This document shows positions 9,073-17,516 of a stretch of DNA of 64,000 nt, piece after piece. The position numbers were made by a program, and so were the translations under genes. Source of the DNA: DATFVA01 sp963811905 (GTDB taxonomy: Bacteria > Bacteroidota > Ignavibacteria > Ignavibacteriales > Ignavibacteriaceae); NCBI GenBank assembly GCA_963811905.1, contig CAWETK010000024.1, positions 1 to 64,000 on the forward strand. Reading direction: 5' to 3'. How positions within the stretch are numbered: position 1 is the first letter of the stretch; each line of letters starts with the position of its first letter. Under the pieces are notes generated by a model, which ran no database searches, was not told where the DNA came from, and saw nothing but the letters and a program-made list of their open reading frames with translations.

Positions 9073-9137
9073 GAGGATCCTGCAAGGGGTCCTCTGACCC
9101 GTCAGCCAAAGCAGAGGGTAATATATGCCCTTACCCT
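9073..9137 (+). other. Three consecutive hairpins upstream of the RecQ-PRT gene
   Basis: Within the 388-bp gap there are three adjacent inverted repeats: GAGGATCC/GGGGTCCTC-type arms at 9073-9094 (8 pairs with one G-T), CTGAC-CC-GTCAG at 9094-9105, and AGGGTAA/TTACCCT at 9115-9137 (7 pairs). None is followed by a clean T-run. They could be a processed leader, a small RNA or a weak terminator of the previous gene. I see nothing else in the gap. Confidence 0.5.
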
Positions 9138-9423
9138 TCAGCCATCATTAGATTTTATCATCGAATATACGAGAAATTTTTATCGGTGTTACTTGGAATA
9201 TTCATTGTGATTCAATTAACCGTAGTAAAAAACTTGTCTCTTCTTTGTATAAATAAATCACAATAAATATATTTGCTATTGTAAATAATAATAAGGGTTT
9301 GTGTGCGGGACTTTGATATATAATACTTAATGCCGTGGATACAAATTATTTTTAGAACCTGTAAGAGTCATTAAAACCACAGAAATAATACATGATTTTC
9401 ATTCATTAAAAGGGATTAAACTT

Positions 9424-11439
9424 ATGCAAAGGGAACAAGCTGAAATTAATCTCAAGGAAATTTTTAACCTGAATAACTTTTATGAAGATCAGTGGGAGGT
9501 TATAACACGACTTTTTAATGGGGAGAGAATTTTTCTTATTGAAAAGACAGGATATGGAAAATCCTTATGCTACCAATTTCCGGCAGTACACTTTGAAGGG
9601 ACTACTATAGTCTTTTCTCCCTTAATTGCTTTAATGAGAGATCAGATTGCCAAACTGAATTCATTAGGAATTTCAGCCAGATGTATTAATTCCCACCAGA
9701 CACATGAAGAGAACCAAGCAGTAATAGAAGATGTTAAGAGGAATAAAATAAAACTTCTTTATATAGCACCGGAAAGGATGGAAAATGCAGAATGGCTGCA
9801 TACAGCCCGGCAGCTAAAAATATCAATGGTGGTTGTAGATGAGGCCCATTGTATTTCTGTATGGGGTCATGATTTCAGACCTGCCTACAGGAGAATTGTT
9901 CAATTGATAAACCTCTTGCCTGAAAATTTTCCTGTTCTTGCTACAACTGCAACAGCAACAAAGAGAGTAGAAGAAGATGTAAGAAAACAGATTGGGAGGA
10001 ATGTCATATCATTTCGCGGAGACCTTCTGCGCAATAACCTGAAGCTGTTCGTGATAAAGGTTAAATCTGAAGATGAAAAAATGATATGGATCGGACAGAA
10101 TATTAAAAAACTAAAGGGTACCGGTGTTATATATACTGGCACACAGGTTAATACTGAAATATACTCGCGATGGGCTGAATTCCTGGGATTAAATTCAGTC
10201 AGTTATAATGCGGGAATTGATGCGCCGAGCAGAATTAAAATCGAAAAAGATTTTCTTGAGAATAAGTACAAAATTGTAGTATCCACGAATGCCCTTGGAA
10301 TGGGTATAGATAAACCTGACATAAGGTTTATAATGCATACGCAAATACCACAATCACCTATTCATTACTATCAGGAGATCGGAAGAGCAGGGAGAGATGG
10401 CGAACAATCTTATATAATACTGTTTTATAATGAAGAAGATAAATCACTCCCGCTTTCTTTTATTGAAAATGCAAAACCGTCGACTGACAAATACCTGAGA
10501 ATAATAGGTATAATAAAAAGTGAAAGGCTTGGAATACAGGCAATAATAAAAAAAGCAAACATGAAACAGACCCAGGTAAAAGTAATAGTGGCAGATCTCA
10601 TTGAGCAGGGAATAGTAAATGAAACCCTTGAAGGAAGAAATAAAAAATATGAGTACAAATATGGATCACACGGATTAAAAAGAAAGGCATTTGATGAACT
10701 TAGACTTTATAAATTGAAAGAATTGGATGAAATGATTAAATATACAGAAACAAAAAATTGCAGAATGAAGTTTTTGAGGGATTTCCTCGGAGATGAAGAT
10801 GATAATGTCTGCGGAAATTGTGATAATGATCTGAATAAGATAGTTACAATTAATTCAAATCGGATCTGGGATGAAAAAATAGAATATTTTAAGGCTAATT
10901 ATTTCCCGGTTTTAAAGGTGGAATCAAAAGATTCGAATGTGATAAATGGTGCTGCAGGTTCGTATTACGGTTTTTCAAACGTAGGCCAGGCAATACATAG
11001 ATCTAAATATGAAAATGGAGGCGACTTTCCTAACTTTTTACTTAATATTACCTTAAGAGCCTTCAGAAAAGTATTAGGTCAGAATAAATTTGATTTAATT
11101 CTCTTTGTCCCCCCAACTGAATCGGGAGATCTTGTTAAAAATTTTGCTGAAAAAATTTCAAAAACATTAAAAATTCCCATATCTTATAATCTGATTAAGA
11201 AAAGAAACATTTCACCTCAGAAAATATTTCAGACGAGTTTTCTGAAGAAAGAAAATGTAAGAGGAGTTTTTACATATAAATATGAAAATGAAATTGACGG
11301 AAAGAATATTCTATTGATTGATGATATCTTTGACAGCGGTAATTCGATAAAAGAAATAGGGAGATATTTAACATCCGCAGGTGCGAACATAATAGCTCCT
11401 CTTGTTATAGCAAAAACTGTAGGTGGAGATAATATATGA
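9424..11439 (+). CDS. RecQ-family DNA helicase fused to a C-terminal phosphoribosyltransferase domain
   Basis: A 671-residue protein. Residues 1-350 are a RecQ helicase core: a motif-0-like 'NNFYEDQWEVI' (17-27), Walker A KTGYGKS (41-47, Tyr where RecQ usually has Gly), DEAH box (139-142) in 'VVVDEAHCISVWGHDFRPAY', and QEIGRAGRDG (317-326). A zinc-like segment keeps Cys446, Cys463 and Cys466, but the fourth position is Asp469 ('CGNCDND'). The last ~130 residues are a ComF-type phosphoribosyltransferase domain with the PRPP loop 'LLIDDIFDSGNS' (630-641). There is no HRDC domain. The stop overlaps the DprA-like start (ATGA), so the two are translationally coupled. Such a fusion suggests a dedicated DNA-processing or defence system rather than housekeeping RecQ. 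Confidence 0.9.
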   Translation: MQREQAEINLKEIFNLNNFYEDQWEVITRLFNGERIFLIEKTGYGKSLCYQFPAVHFEGTTIVFSPLIALMRDQIAKLNSLGISARCINSHQTHEENQAVIEDVKRNKIKLLYIAPERMENAEWLHTARQLKISMVVVDEAHCISVWGHDFRPAYRRIVQLINLLPENFPVLATTATATKRVEEDVRKQIGRNVISFRGDLLRNNLKLFVIKVKSEDEKMIWIGQNIKKLKGTGVIYTGTQVNTEIYSRWAEFLGLNSVSYNAGIDAPSRIKIEKDFLENKYKIVVSTNALGMGIDKPDIRFIMHTQIPQSPIHYYQEIGRAGRDGEQSYIILFYNEEDKSLPLSFIENAKPSTDKYLRIIGIIKSERLGIQAIIKKANMKQTQVKVIVADLIEQGIVNETLEGRNKKYEYKYGSHGLKRKAFDELRLYKLKELDEMIKYTETKNCRMKFLRDFLGDEDDNVCGNCDNDLNKIVTINSNRIWDEKIEYFKANYFPVLKVESKDSNVINGAAGSYYGFSNVGQAIHRSKYENGGDFPNFLLNITLRAFRKVLGQNKFDLILFVPPTESGDLVKNFAEKISKTLKIPISYNLIKKRNISPQKIFQTSFLKKENVRGVFTYKYENEIDGKNILLIDDIFDSGNSIKEIGRYLTSAGANIIAPLVIAKTVGGDNI

Positions 11440-12593
11440 TCAAAACTGAATATATATACTGGATTGCGCTATCTCATTTACCGCGGTGGAAGAATGAGAG
11501 GATAAACAATCTTCTGATAGATATTATTTACAACAGGAAAATATCGCTGGAAGAATTTTTTAATTATTCACCTGTGAAGATGATGGAATTTGGATTAACC
11601 ACAAAAGAAATCAATGACATAGGTGAAGCAAGAGTAGACTTACCGAATATCAGTTTTTTAACTGAAGATCTGTTGTCACAGGGTTTTGAGATGATAACAA
11701 TTAATTCGGATGATTATTCAAAAACCCTGAAAAATAATCTTAAAAGGAAATATTCACCTCCCTTATTGTATGTAAAGGGAAATAAACAAATACTTCATGA
11801 AAAATCTGTTGCTATTGTAGGTTCAAGAGATGCAGGTGAAATATCACTGGAATTCACCGATAAGATTGCAAAAAAAGCCTCGGAAACTTTCAAAGTTGTA
11901 GTCAGCGGTTTTGCTAAAGGTGTAGATAAGCAGGCACTTGACAGTGCTATAAAATATCGGGGACAGAGCATAATTGTACTCCCCCAGGGGATATTAACCT
12001 ATTCTTCAGGAATCAAAAAATATTATAAGCAGATTACTGAAGGGAACGTACTTGTATTAAGTGTATTTCATCCTAAAGCCGTATGGAACGTCGGGCTTGC
12101 AATGGCAAGGAACCCAATTATATACGGGTTGGCTGATGAAATATATGTTGCCCAGTCGAGTGATAAAGGAGGAACATGGTCAGGTGTTAAAGATGGATTA
12201 AGAAAGGGAAGAAAGATTTTCGTAAGGAAACCTGATGAGGATGAAATGAATGCAAATATGGTGCTGATTGAAAAAGGTGGAATTGCAGTTGATATTAATG
12301 GTGAAAACGTAGAACCCGTATACAAAGTAGCGGAACCCATATTGGCTGAAGGGAAAGAAGATCAAAAAGAGATTCACGATATTAAAGAAGATAATACAGA
12401 AGCAAAAATATTTCTTGAGCTCGCACGGAAAACTCTTACCGCTAAACAACTAATCAGCAGTCTAAATTTAAATTGGTCAACCCAAAAACTTATAAAGTAT
12501 CTGAAGTCGAATGAAGAGATAGAAGTAGTAAAAGGAAATCCCCTAAAATTCAGAAAAAAAATTGATACTGATGGGCTTTCTTTATTTAATTGA
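11436..12593 (+). CDS. DprA/Smf-like DNA-processing protein
   Basis: A 385-residue protein of the DprA/LOG Rossmann superfamily. After an N-terminal helical region (about 1-95), the Smf core shows 'YSPPLLYVKGN', 'SVAIVGSRDAGE', 'VVSGFAKGVDKQALDSA', 'IIVLPQGI' and 'NPIIYGLADEIYVAQSSDKGGTWSG'. The C-terminal ~60 residues look like a winged helix. In competence proteins, DprA loads RecA on single-stranded DNA. Here the core deviates from standard DprA (SGFAKG for SGxARG), no com genes are adjacent, and it is translationally coupled to the RecQ-PRT gene. It is probably a system-specific paralogue that works on DNA made by that helicase. The ordinary dprA should exist elsewhere. Confidence 0.85.
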   Translation: MIKTEYIYWIALSHLPRWKNERINNLLIDIIYNRKISLEEFFNYSPVKMMEFGLTTKEINDIGEARVDLPNISFLTEDLLSQGFEMITINSDDYSKTLKNNLKRKYSPPLLYVKGNKQILHEKSVAIVGSRDAGEISLEFTDKIAKKASETFKVVVSGFAKGVDKQALDSAIKYRGQSIIVLPQGILTYSSGIKKYYKQITEGNVLVLSVFHPKAVWNVGLAMARNPIIYGLADEIYVAQSSDKGGTWSGVKDGLRKGRKIFVRKPDEDEMNANMVLIEKGGIAVDINGENVEPVYKVAEPILAEGKEDQKEIHDIKEDNTEAKIFLELARKTLTAKQLISSLNLNWSTQKLIKYLKSNEEIEVVKGNPLKFRKKIDTDGLSLFN

Positions 12594-12611
12594 ATATTCC
12601 ACATCGGGAGA

Positions 12612-12642
12612 TGATAATCGGCGTTAAGTGCGCCGGTTATCA
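12612..12642 (+). terminator. Strong hairpin after the DprA-like gene
   Basis: A 12-bp stem (TGATAATCGGCG at 12612-12623, CGCCGGTTATCA at 12631-12642, one T-G pair) with a 7-base loop starts 19 bp after the stop codon. No T-run follows, so it may be a Rho-linked or 3'-stabilising structure rather than a classical terminator. The rest of the gap to 12867 shows no gene. Confidence 0.55.
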
Positions 12643-12867
12643 GCTCCAGGATGCAACTACTCTATGTCTACAAGTGAAATTCTGACTATTTTAAAAAAAG
12701 TAGGGAAGAAACTCATATAAGTGCGGCAGCTGCCCGACAGAATCCAACCACTGGCGGAACAATAAAATGACGACTCACCCAAAAAAGCAATTCATCTATT
12801 TCATATAGATTAATGTGATCTGATTTTCATTGTTATCTATTAATAATTTCGTAATTTTAATAATTGT

Positions 12868-14712
12868 ATGTTATTCTCTGCTAAACATAATAACCCGTCC
12901 GGACTTCCTGTCGCTCCTTCACTGGAACCTGCACTGGACTTAACCAGGTTCCCCGAACAGCTTTCAGCTTTTGGTAAAAGATCTGTTTTTATATCATTGC
13001 TTTCAATCCTTATCGGCATCCTCTCGGGATTTATAGCCAGGGCGTTGACCGCGCTGATCGGATTAATTACTAACATTTCTTTTTATGGAAAATTATCCAC
13101 GGATTTTATATCTCCTGCCTACAATCATCTGGGCCTGTTCGTTATTATTGTTCCTGTGCTCGGTGCGGTGATCATCGGGTTCATGGCAAGGTATGGATCT
13201 ACCGGTATACGCGGACATGGTATTCCTGAAGCTATGGAACAGGTAATAATTAATGAGAGCCGGATCCCGGCCCGACTGACATTTCTTAAACCTATCTCTG
13301 CTGCAATTTCAATAGGTACAGGCGGTCCATTTGGTGCTGAGGGTCCTATTATTGCTACAGGCGGTGCCGTCGGTTCTTTAATAGGACAGCTTCTTCATAC
13401 TACAGCATCCGAAAGAAAAGTTCTGCTTGCTGCAGGAGCAGCTGCTGGTATGGCCGCAACTTTTGGCACACCTATATCAGCTGTTCTGCTGGCTGTGGAA
13501 TTACTATTGTTTGAATTTAAACCTCAGTCGTTAATTCCTGTTGCTCTCGCAAGTACAGCAGCTACAGCTATAAGAATAATTTTCGTCGGGACAGCTCCCA
13601 TATTTATGTTAACAGACTTGCAGCAGCCCGGCAGTCTATCATTAATTTTTTATTTGTTAATGGGTGCCGTATTAGGTGTTGCTGCCGTCTTTGTTACCCG
13701 TGCTGTTTATAAAGTTGAAGATGCTTTTGAAAAGCTTCCGGTTCACTGGATGTGGTGGCCTGCAATAGGAGCGGTGGCCGTTGGACTTACAGGTTATTTT
13801 GTCCCGCATACTATGGGTGTAGGGTATGATAATATTGAGAATATACTTTCCGGTTCACTGACCGGGAAAGCTTTGCTAATTTTATTCTTATTCAAATTTA
13901 TCTCCTGGTCAATTTCACTGGGCAGCGGAACAAGCGGCGGAACCCTGGCTCCTTTGTTTACTATAGGCGGGGGACTAGGTGCTGTTTTAGGAGGACTTGG
14001 GGTATTACTTTTTCCGGGAATAGGTATAGATACCAGGATTGCCGCACTCGTCGGGATGGCAGCACTCTTTGCCGGTTCCGCACGTGCACTGCTGGCTTCA
14101 ATAATTTTTGCATTTGAAACTACTTTTCAGCCGGTTGGTTTACTCCCTCTGCTGCTGGGCTGCAGTTCATCTTACCTTGTTTCAAGTTTAATGATGAAAA
14201 ATACTATTATGACTGAAAAAATTGCACGGAAAGGAATAAAGATACCTTTTGAATATGAAGCAGATTTTCTTGATCAGGCTTTAGTTAAAGACAGCGCATC
14301 ATTTAACGTGGTTAAGTTAAATGAAGATGATACATTAGAGAAGATCAGAGCCTGGTTTGCAGCCGGTTCTCCTGAAAGTCTGCACCATGGATATCCTGTT
14401 GTCGATCAAAATGAAAAATTAGTAGGTACCGTTTCCCGGAAAATACTCCTGAGTTCCAATTATTCATTAAAATCAAAGGTTGCTGACATCCTAAGTACGC
14501 CATTTGCAGTAGTTTATCCGGATAGTACCCTCAAAGAGTCCCTTGATCTGATGGCCATTTATAATACTAACAGACTTCCCGTTGTTGAAAAATCCCGCCC
14601 CGATAAAATTATAGCTATCCTCTCAAGAAGTGATATCCTTAAAGAAAGAAGAAATTTTTTACGCAAAAAATATCGAACTGAAAGAACAATAAACCTGAGG
14701 AAATTAAGGTGA
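12868..14712 (+). CDS. ClC-type chloride channel/antiporter with C-terminal CBS pair
   Basis: A 614-residue protein. The ClC core (about 35-440, ten or more membrane helices) contains the anion-path motifs 'RGHGIPEA' (115-122), 'GPFGAEGPI' (153-161, with the gating Glu158) and 'GSGTSGGTLAPLFTIGG'. Two CBS modules (about 470-600) follow, ending in a basic tail. CBS domains normally gate transport in response to nucleotides. It may move chloride or related halides, or act as an H+-coupled exchanger. The ATG lacks a strong Shine-Dalgarno. It faces the DUF59 gene tail-to-tail, 15 bp apart. Confidence 0.92.
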   Translation: MLFSAKHNNPSGLPVAPSLEPALDLTRFPEQLSAFGKRSVFISLLSILIGILSGFIARALTALIGLITNISFYGKLSTDFISPAYNHLGLFVIIVPVLGAVIIGFMARYGSTGIRGHGIPEAMEQVIINESRIPARLTFLKPISAAISIGTGGPFGAEGPIIATGGAVGSLIGQLLHTTASERKVLLAAGAAAGMAATFGTPISAVLLAVELLLFEFKPQSLIPVALASTAATAIRIIFVGTAPIFMLTDLQQPGSLSLIFYLLMGAVLGVAAVFVTRAVYKVEDAFEKLPVHWMWWPAIGAVAVGLTGYFVPHTMGVGYDNIENILSGSLTGKALLILFLFKFISWSISLGSGTSGGTLAPLFTIGGGLGAVLGGLGVLLFPGIGIDTRIAALVGMAALFAGSARALLASIIFAFETTFQPVGLLPLLLGCSSSYLVSSLMMKNTIMTEKIARKGIKIPFEYEADFLDQALVKDSASFNVVKLNEDDTLEKIRAWFAAGSPESLHHGYPVVDQNEKLVGTVSRKILLSSNYSLKSKVADILSTPFAVVYPDSTLKESLDLMAIYNTNRLPVVEKSRPDKIIAILSRSDILKERRNFLRKKYRTERTINLRKLR

Positions 14713-14727
14713 ATGCAGTGGTTTACA

Positions 14728-15030
14728 TCAGCGTCTCCTGAGCTGCTGCTTTGCTTCTTCGCTCATTAATTCCGGGGTCCATGGCGGATGCCATACAAGT
14801 TTAACTTCGACATTAAGATCCGGAGAAATATCCGACAGACTTTTTTCAACCCATCCAGGCATACTATTATGCATAGGACATCCAGGCGTTGTGAGCGTCA
14901 TCGTCACAGTGATTGCTGAATCATCAAGCTCCAGGTAATAAACTAAACCAAGATCGACAACATTGATGCCCAGTTCGGGATCGATTACAGTCTTTAATCT
15001 TTTTATTACTTCAACTTCATCAGGTTTCAT
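14728..15030 (-). CDS. DUF59 / MIP18-type metal-sulfur cluster assembly factor
   Basis: A 100-residue protein with the DUF59 signature: 'VIDPELGINVVDLGLVYYL', 'TMTLTTPGCPMH' with the conserved Cys, and 'VWHPPWTPELMSEEA' at the end, as in PaaD/SufT-like factors. These proteins help deliver Fe-S clusters. It is the last gene of the minus-strand group 17383-14728, separated by 92 bp from the oxidase-like gene. It may mature metal centres of the nearby nitrite/NO machinery. Confidence 0.88.
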   Translation of the reverse strand: MKPDEVEVIKRLKTVIDPELGINVVDLGLVYYLELDDSAITVTMTLTTPGCPMHNSMPGWVEKSLSDISPDLNVEVKLVWHPPWTPELMSEEAKQQLRRR

Positions 15031-15122
15031 TCAGACCACCATAATTTTTATCATATTGTAAACAAAAAGTATAACACTCACGAGCATTATGAGAAAAGCC
15101 AAGTAAAACTAGAGTATAGAGT

Positions 15123-16292
15123 TTAAGCAGCACGAAAAATGGTACGCAAATTACTGCTGTCAGCATCAGATAATATTCTGATATGGCATATCTTTTCATT
15201 GTACATTTCTTTTAAAGTCGGCACTTTTTCAAGCCCGGCCTTACTGCTGTATTTATGATACCAGGTGAGAAACGGGATTATTTTATACATCTGACCTATT
15301 ATCAGCATTGATATAAATCCAAAAAATATAATATAACCGAAAGCGAGCGTGATATTTATAATTCCGGACAAATCGGAAATTAATAATGAAAGGCCAAATA
15401 AAGCGGAGAGTACAAAAAAGATAAAAGAAGTACGCGTGAATTTTAGAGGAGCATCAAGAATTTTCCTGAACCTGCCTTTGAATATTACATATACCTGGAA
15501 CGAAAAGAAAAATATTCCGGCAGCAATTATTATTGATGAAATAATAAACAGCACATTATTTTTAGAGTGCAGCTCATACATCAGAGCAATTAAACCTGTG
15601 TTAATTAACCCGAAAGCCCATTTACCGCTTTTAATTGAGAAATTATGAGTCAGCGTAAACATGGAAACCAGTTTGAAAGTTACACCCATTATCACCATGG
15701 AGACCCAGCCGACTACTGCTACTATAAGATGATAACTGATATATTCAAGATGATTTCCAGTTATGTACGGATACCCGAGGTTAACAGCAAGAAGCAGTCC
15801 TGCGGCTGCAGTAACCAGGAGGTAGAATAAAGCAGCAGATAAATAAGTTGCTGTGATGTTCCAGTCTTTAACCCTTATAAGCGTTACGGTAATGTTTATT
15901 ATAAAAATAATTACAGCCGCATTTATCAGTACAGCACCTATTAATAAGGGTAGCCCGACTAAAAAAAACCAGAAGCTGTATACCAGAGTAATTACTCCAA
16001 TGGTAAATATCCAGTATTGAATTTCAGCAAGTAATTCACTGAATATTTTTACCTGCAGGACAACCGGAATCAGCTGAAACATCGCACCGAAGATGGTCAT
16101 CGTTATCCAGCCTAAAGTCATAATGTGGGTGATGGATAAAAGCTTTGGCTGAAAATGGTGTCCGGAAAAACTGGAATAGTTAAAAGTCAGAAGCAGGTTT
16201 AAAACAAGAAAAGAAATAATCGCCGTAATGAAATATTTCATCACTATCCTGAACGGGGGTGCATATGCCGGGGATACAAGGCTGCTCTGCAT
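15123..16292 (-). CDS. Polytopic membrane protein resembling heme-copper oxidase subunit I / NnrS-type proteins
   Basis: A 389-residue protein with about ten to eleven membrane helices. His56 in 'SITHIMTLGW', a His near 187 in 'SYHLIVAVVGWVSM', and 'QMYKIIPFLTWYHKYS' sit where cytochrome oxidase/NorB-like and NnrS-like proteins place heme or metal ligands, but a full set of copper-B histidines is not visible. The ATG follows the stop of the DUF2249 gene with no gap, so they are one operon. The neighbours point to NO or nitrite metabolism. It may bind heme or copper in NO handling; this is inference. Confidence 0.7.
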   Translation of the reverse strand: MQSSLVSPAYAPPFRIVMKYFITAIISFLVLNLLLTFNYSSFSGHHFQPKLLSITHIMTLGWITMTIFGAMFQLIPVVLQVKIFSELLAEIQYWIFTIGVITLVYSFWFFLVGLPLLIGAVLINAAVIIFIINITVTLIRVKDWNITATYLSAALFYLLVTAAAGLLLAVNLGYPYITGNHLEYISYHLIVAVVGWVSMVIMGVTFKLVSMFTLTHNFSIKSGKWAFGLINTGLIALMYELHSKNNVLFIISSIIIAAGIFFFSFQVYVIFKGRFRKILDAPLKFTRTSFIFFVLSALFGLSLLISDLSGIINITLAFGYIIFFGFISMLIIGQMYKIIPFLTWYHKYSSKAGLEKVPTLKEMYNEKICHIRILSDADSSNLRTIFRAA

Positions 16293-17132
16293 TTATCTTG
16301 CCTGCTTTGTAATCAGTATCTTAAAACTGTCTTCGCCTATTTTATTGCAGACTGCCTTGTAGCCCCTTTCATCAAGAATAGGGTAAAGAAGGTGCGGCTC
16401 ACGATGATGATGAACTATCATTACCGACCTTTCGTCAATTCTTTGCAGATTCTCAAGTATTTTCATCATAGGCTCAGGCGGCTGAAGTTCGTGGACATCA
16501 ATCTCAACTATATTTTCAAATTCGGTCTGCTCCGTACTATTACCGGAAAGTTTCTCCCGGTTGTCAGGTAATTCTCCCGCAGCTTCTGCAGCCTTGACTT
16601 CCTTATAAAAGTAAACTTTATAAGCATCGTCAATTTTTTCAGTAAAATATCTGAATCCTTTAGCTCCAAGCAATGAGTAAAGGGGAACAGGTTCAAATGA
16701 ATTAATAATCACAAGTACTTCATCCGTTGATAATGTTTTAACCTTGCCCAGGATATCTTTTAAAGGATCTCGACCTGAATCAATAATAGGACGGACATCG
16801 AGATAGGACCTTCTATAAGAGGCAAAGTCATCAAAATTACTCCGGTTAAAAAATGTTTGTTTCTTCTTCTCCTTTGTTACTTCACTATCAGGATCACCCG
16901 TTTCATTGCCTCCATCAGCCACACAAGCTTCATTGAGTTCGCGAAGGAGGTCGTTTTTCTCTATACCTGCGATGGCAGCAGCTTGCTCAATTGTTACTCT
17001 GCCCGCTAACGTTTTCCTCAGCAGTTTATTCTTTAATTTTGCGAAGTGCGGACTCGCCTTCAGCAGTACCTCCAGCGCATCCGGAAATTCTTTCAATAAC
17101 TTTGATATTTTAAGGTCACTGGTTATCATCAT
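16293..17132 (-). CDS. DUF1858 and tandem DUF2249 domain protein
   Basis: A 279-residue cytoplasmic protein. Residues 1-65 resemble DUF1858 ('ISKLLKEFPDALEVLLKASPHFAKL'). Two DUF2249 modules follow, the first near 110-175 ('VLVIINSFEPVPLYSLLGAKGFRYF') and the second near 205-275 ('EIDVHELQPPEPMMKILENLQRI'). DUF2249 proteins are often encoded with denitrification and NO-detoxification genes; their reaction is unknown. It lies 17 bp after a single-domain DUF2249 gene in the same operon. Confidence 0.87.
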   Translation of the reverse strand: MMITSDLKISKLLKEFPDALEVLLKASPHFAKLKNKLLRKTLAGRVTIEQAAAIAGIEKNDLLRELNEACVADGGNETGDPDSEVTKEKKKQTFFNRSNFDDFASYRRSYLDVRPIIDSGRDPLKDILGKVKTLSTDEVLVIINSFEPVPLYSLLGAKGFRYFTEKIDDAYKVYFYKEVKAAEAAGELPDNREKLSGNSTEQTEFENIVEIDVHELQPPEPMMKILENLQRIDERSVMIVHHHREPHLLYPILDERGYKAVCNKIGEDSFKILITKQAR

Positions 17133-17149
17133 CCGCCCGGTATTAAATT

Positions 17150-17383
17150 TTATCTCTTTGATATATTAACACGCCATACCCGGGGACCTTCTTCAATATA
17201 ATTCCATTCAAACTGGTTTTTCCTTTCCGCTTCCAACTGGTAATAGAGCGGCTTTGGATCGTGATCATTAACTAACTCAAAAGACTCACCCGCAGCTAAC
17301 GCATCAAATGTTTTAAATATAACCGGATGTTTTTCGCGTGGTGCAACTGGCCTGATATCCAGCTGTTTTCTCTCTGTGTCCAT
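17150..17383 (-). CDS. Single-domain DUF2249 protein
   Basis: A 77-residue protein covering one DUF2249 module: 'LDIRPVAPREKHPVIFKTFDAL' followed by 'FELVNDHDPKPLYYQLEAE' and 'PRVWRVNI'. It is the first gene of the minus-strand operon running to 15123 (or 14728). An FNR-like palindrome at 17443-17456 lies about 60 bp upstream, shared with the divergent Crp/Fnr gene, so its expression is probably nitrite/NO or oxygen responsive. Confidence 0.88.
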   Translation of the reverse strand: MDTERKQLDIRPVAPREKHPVIFKTFDALAAGESFELVNDHDPKPLYYQLEAERKNQFEWNYIEEGPRVWRVNISKR

Positions 17384-17442
17384 ATGTACTCCATTGTTAA
17401 AAAATTATGCTTAAAATATATTCCGGGGACAAATGTTGTTCA

Positions 17443-17456
17443 TTGACTTAAGTCAG
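17443..17456. promoter_or_regulatory. FNR-like binding palindrome (divergent promoter)
   Basis: TTGACTTAAGTCAG contains the perfect palindrome TGACTTAAGTCA. It lies midway between the DUF2249 operon and the Crp/Fnr regulator, 60 bp from either start codon. The same motif occurs at 19430, 19513 (weaker) and 20920, always before genes of this island. Confidence 0.75.
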
Positions 17457-17516
17457 TTTAATGCACATTTTTATAAGTATATCATAAATACTTAAATTTA
17501 AAATCGACGGTGACTG

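Noticed and set aside
9424..12593. RecQ-DprA pair as a competence locus
   Set aside because: No comEA, comEC or type IV pilus genes are adjacent, and the DprA-like protein deviates from the housekeeping form. Competence cannot be ruled out, but defence or processing fits better.
12661..12720. Tiny 18-codon frame after the DprA-like gene ('MSTSEILTILKKVGKKLI')
   Set aside because: There is no ribosome site and no conservation evidence; likely chance.
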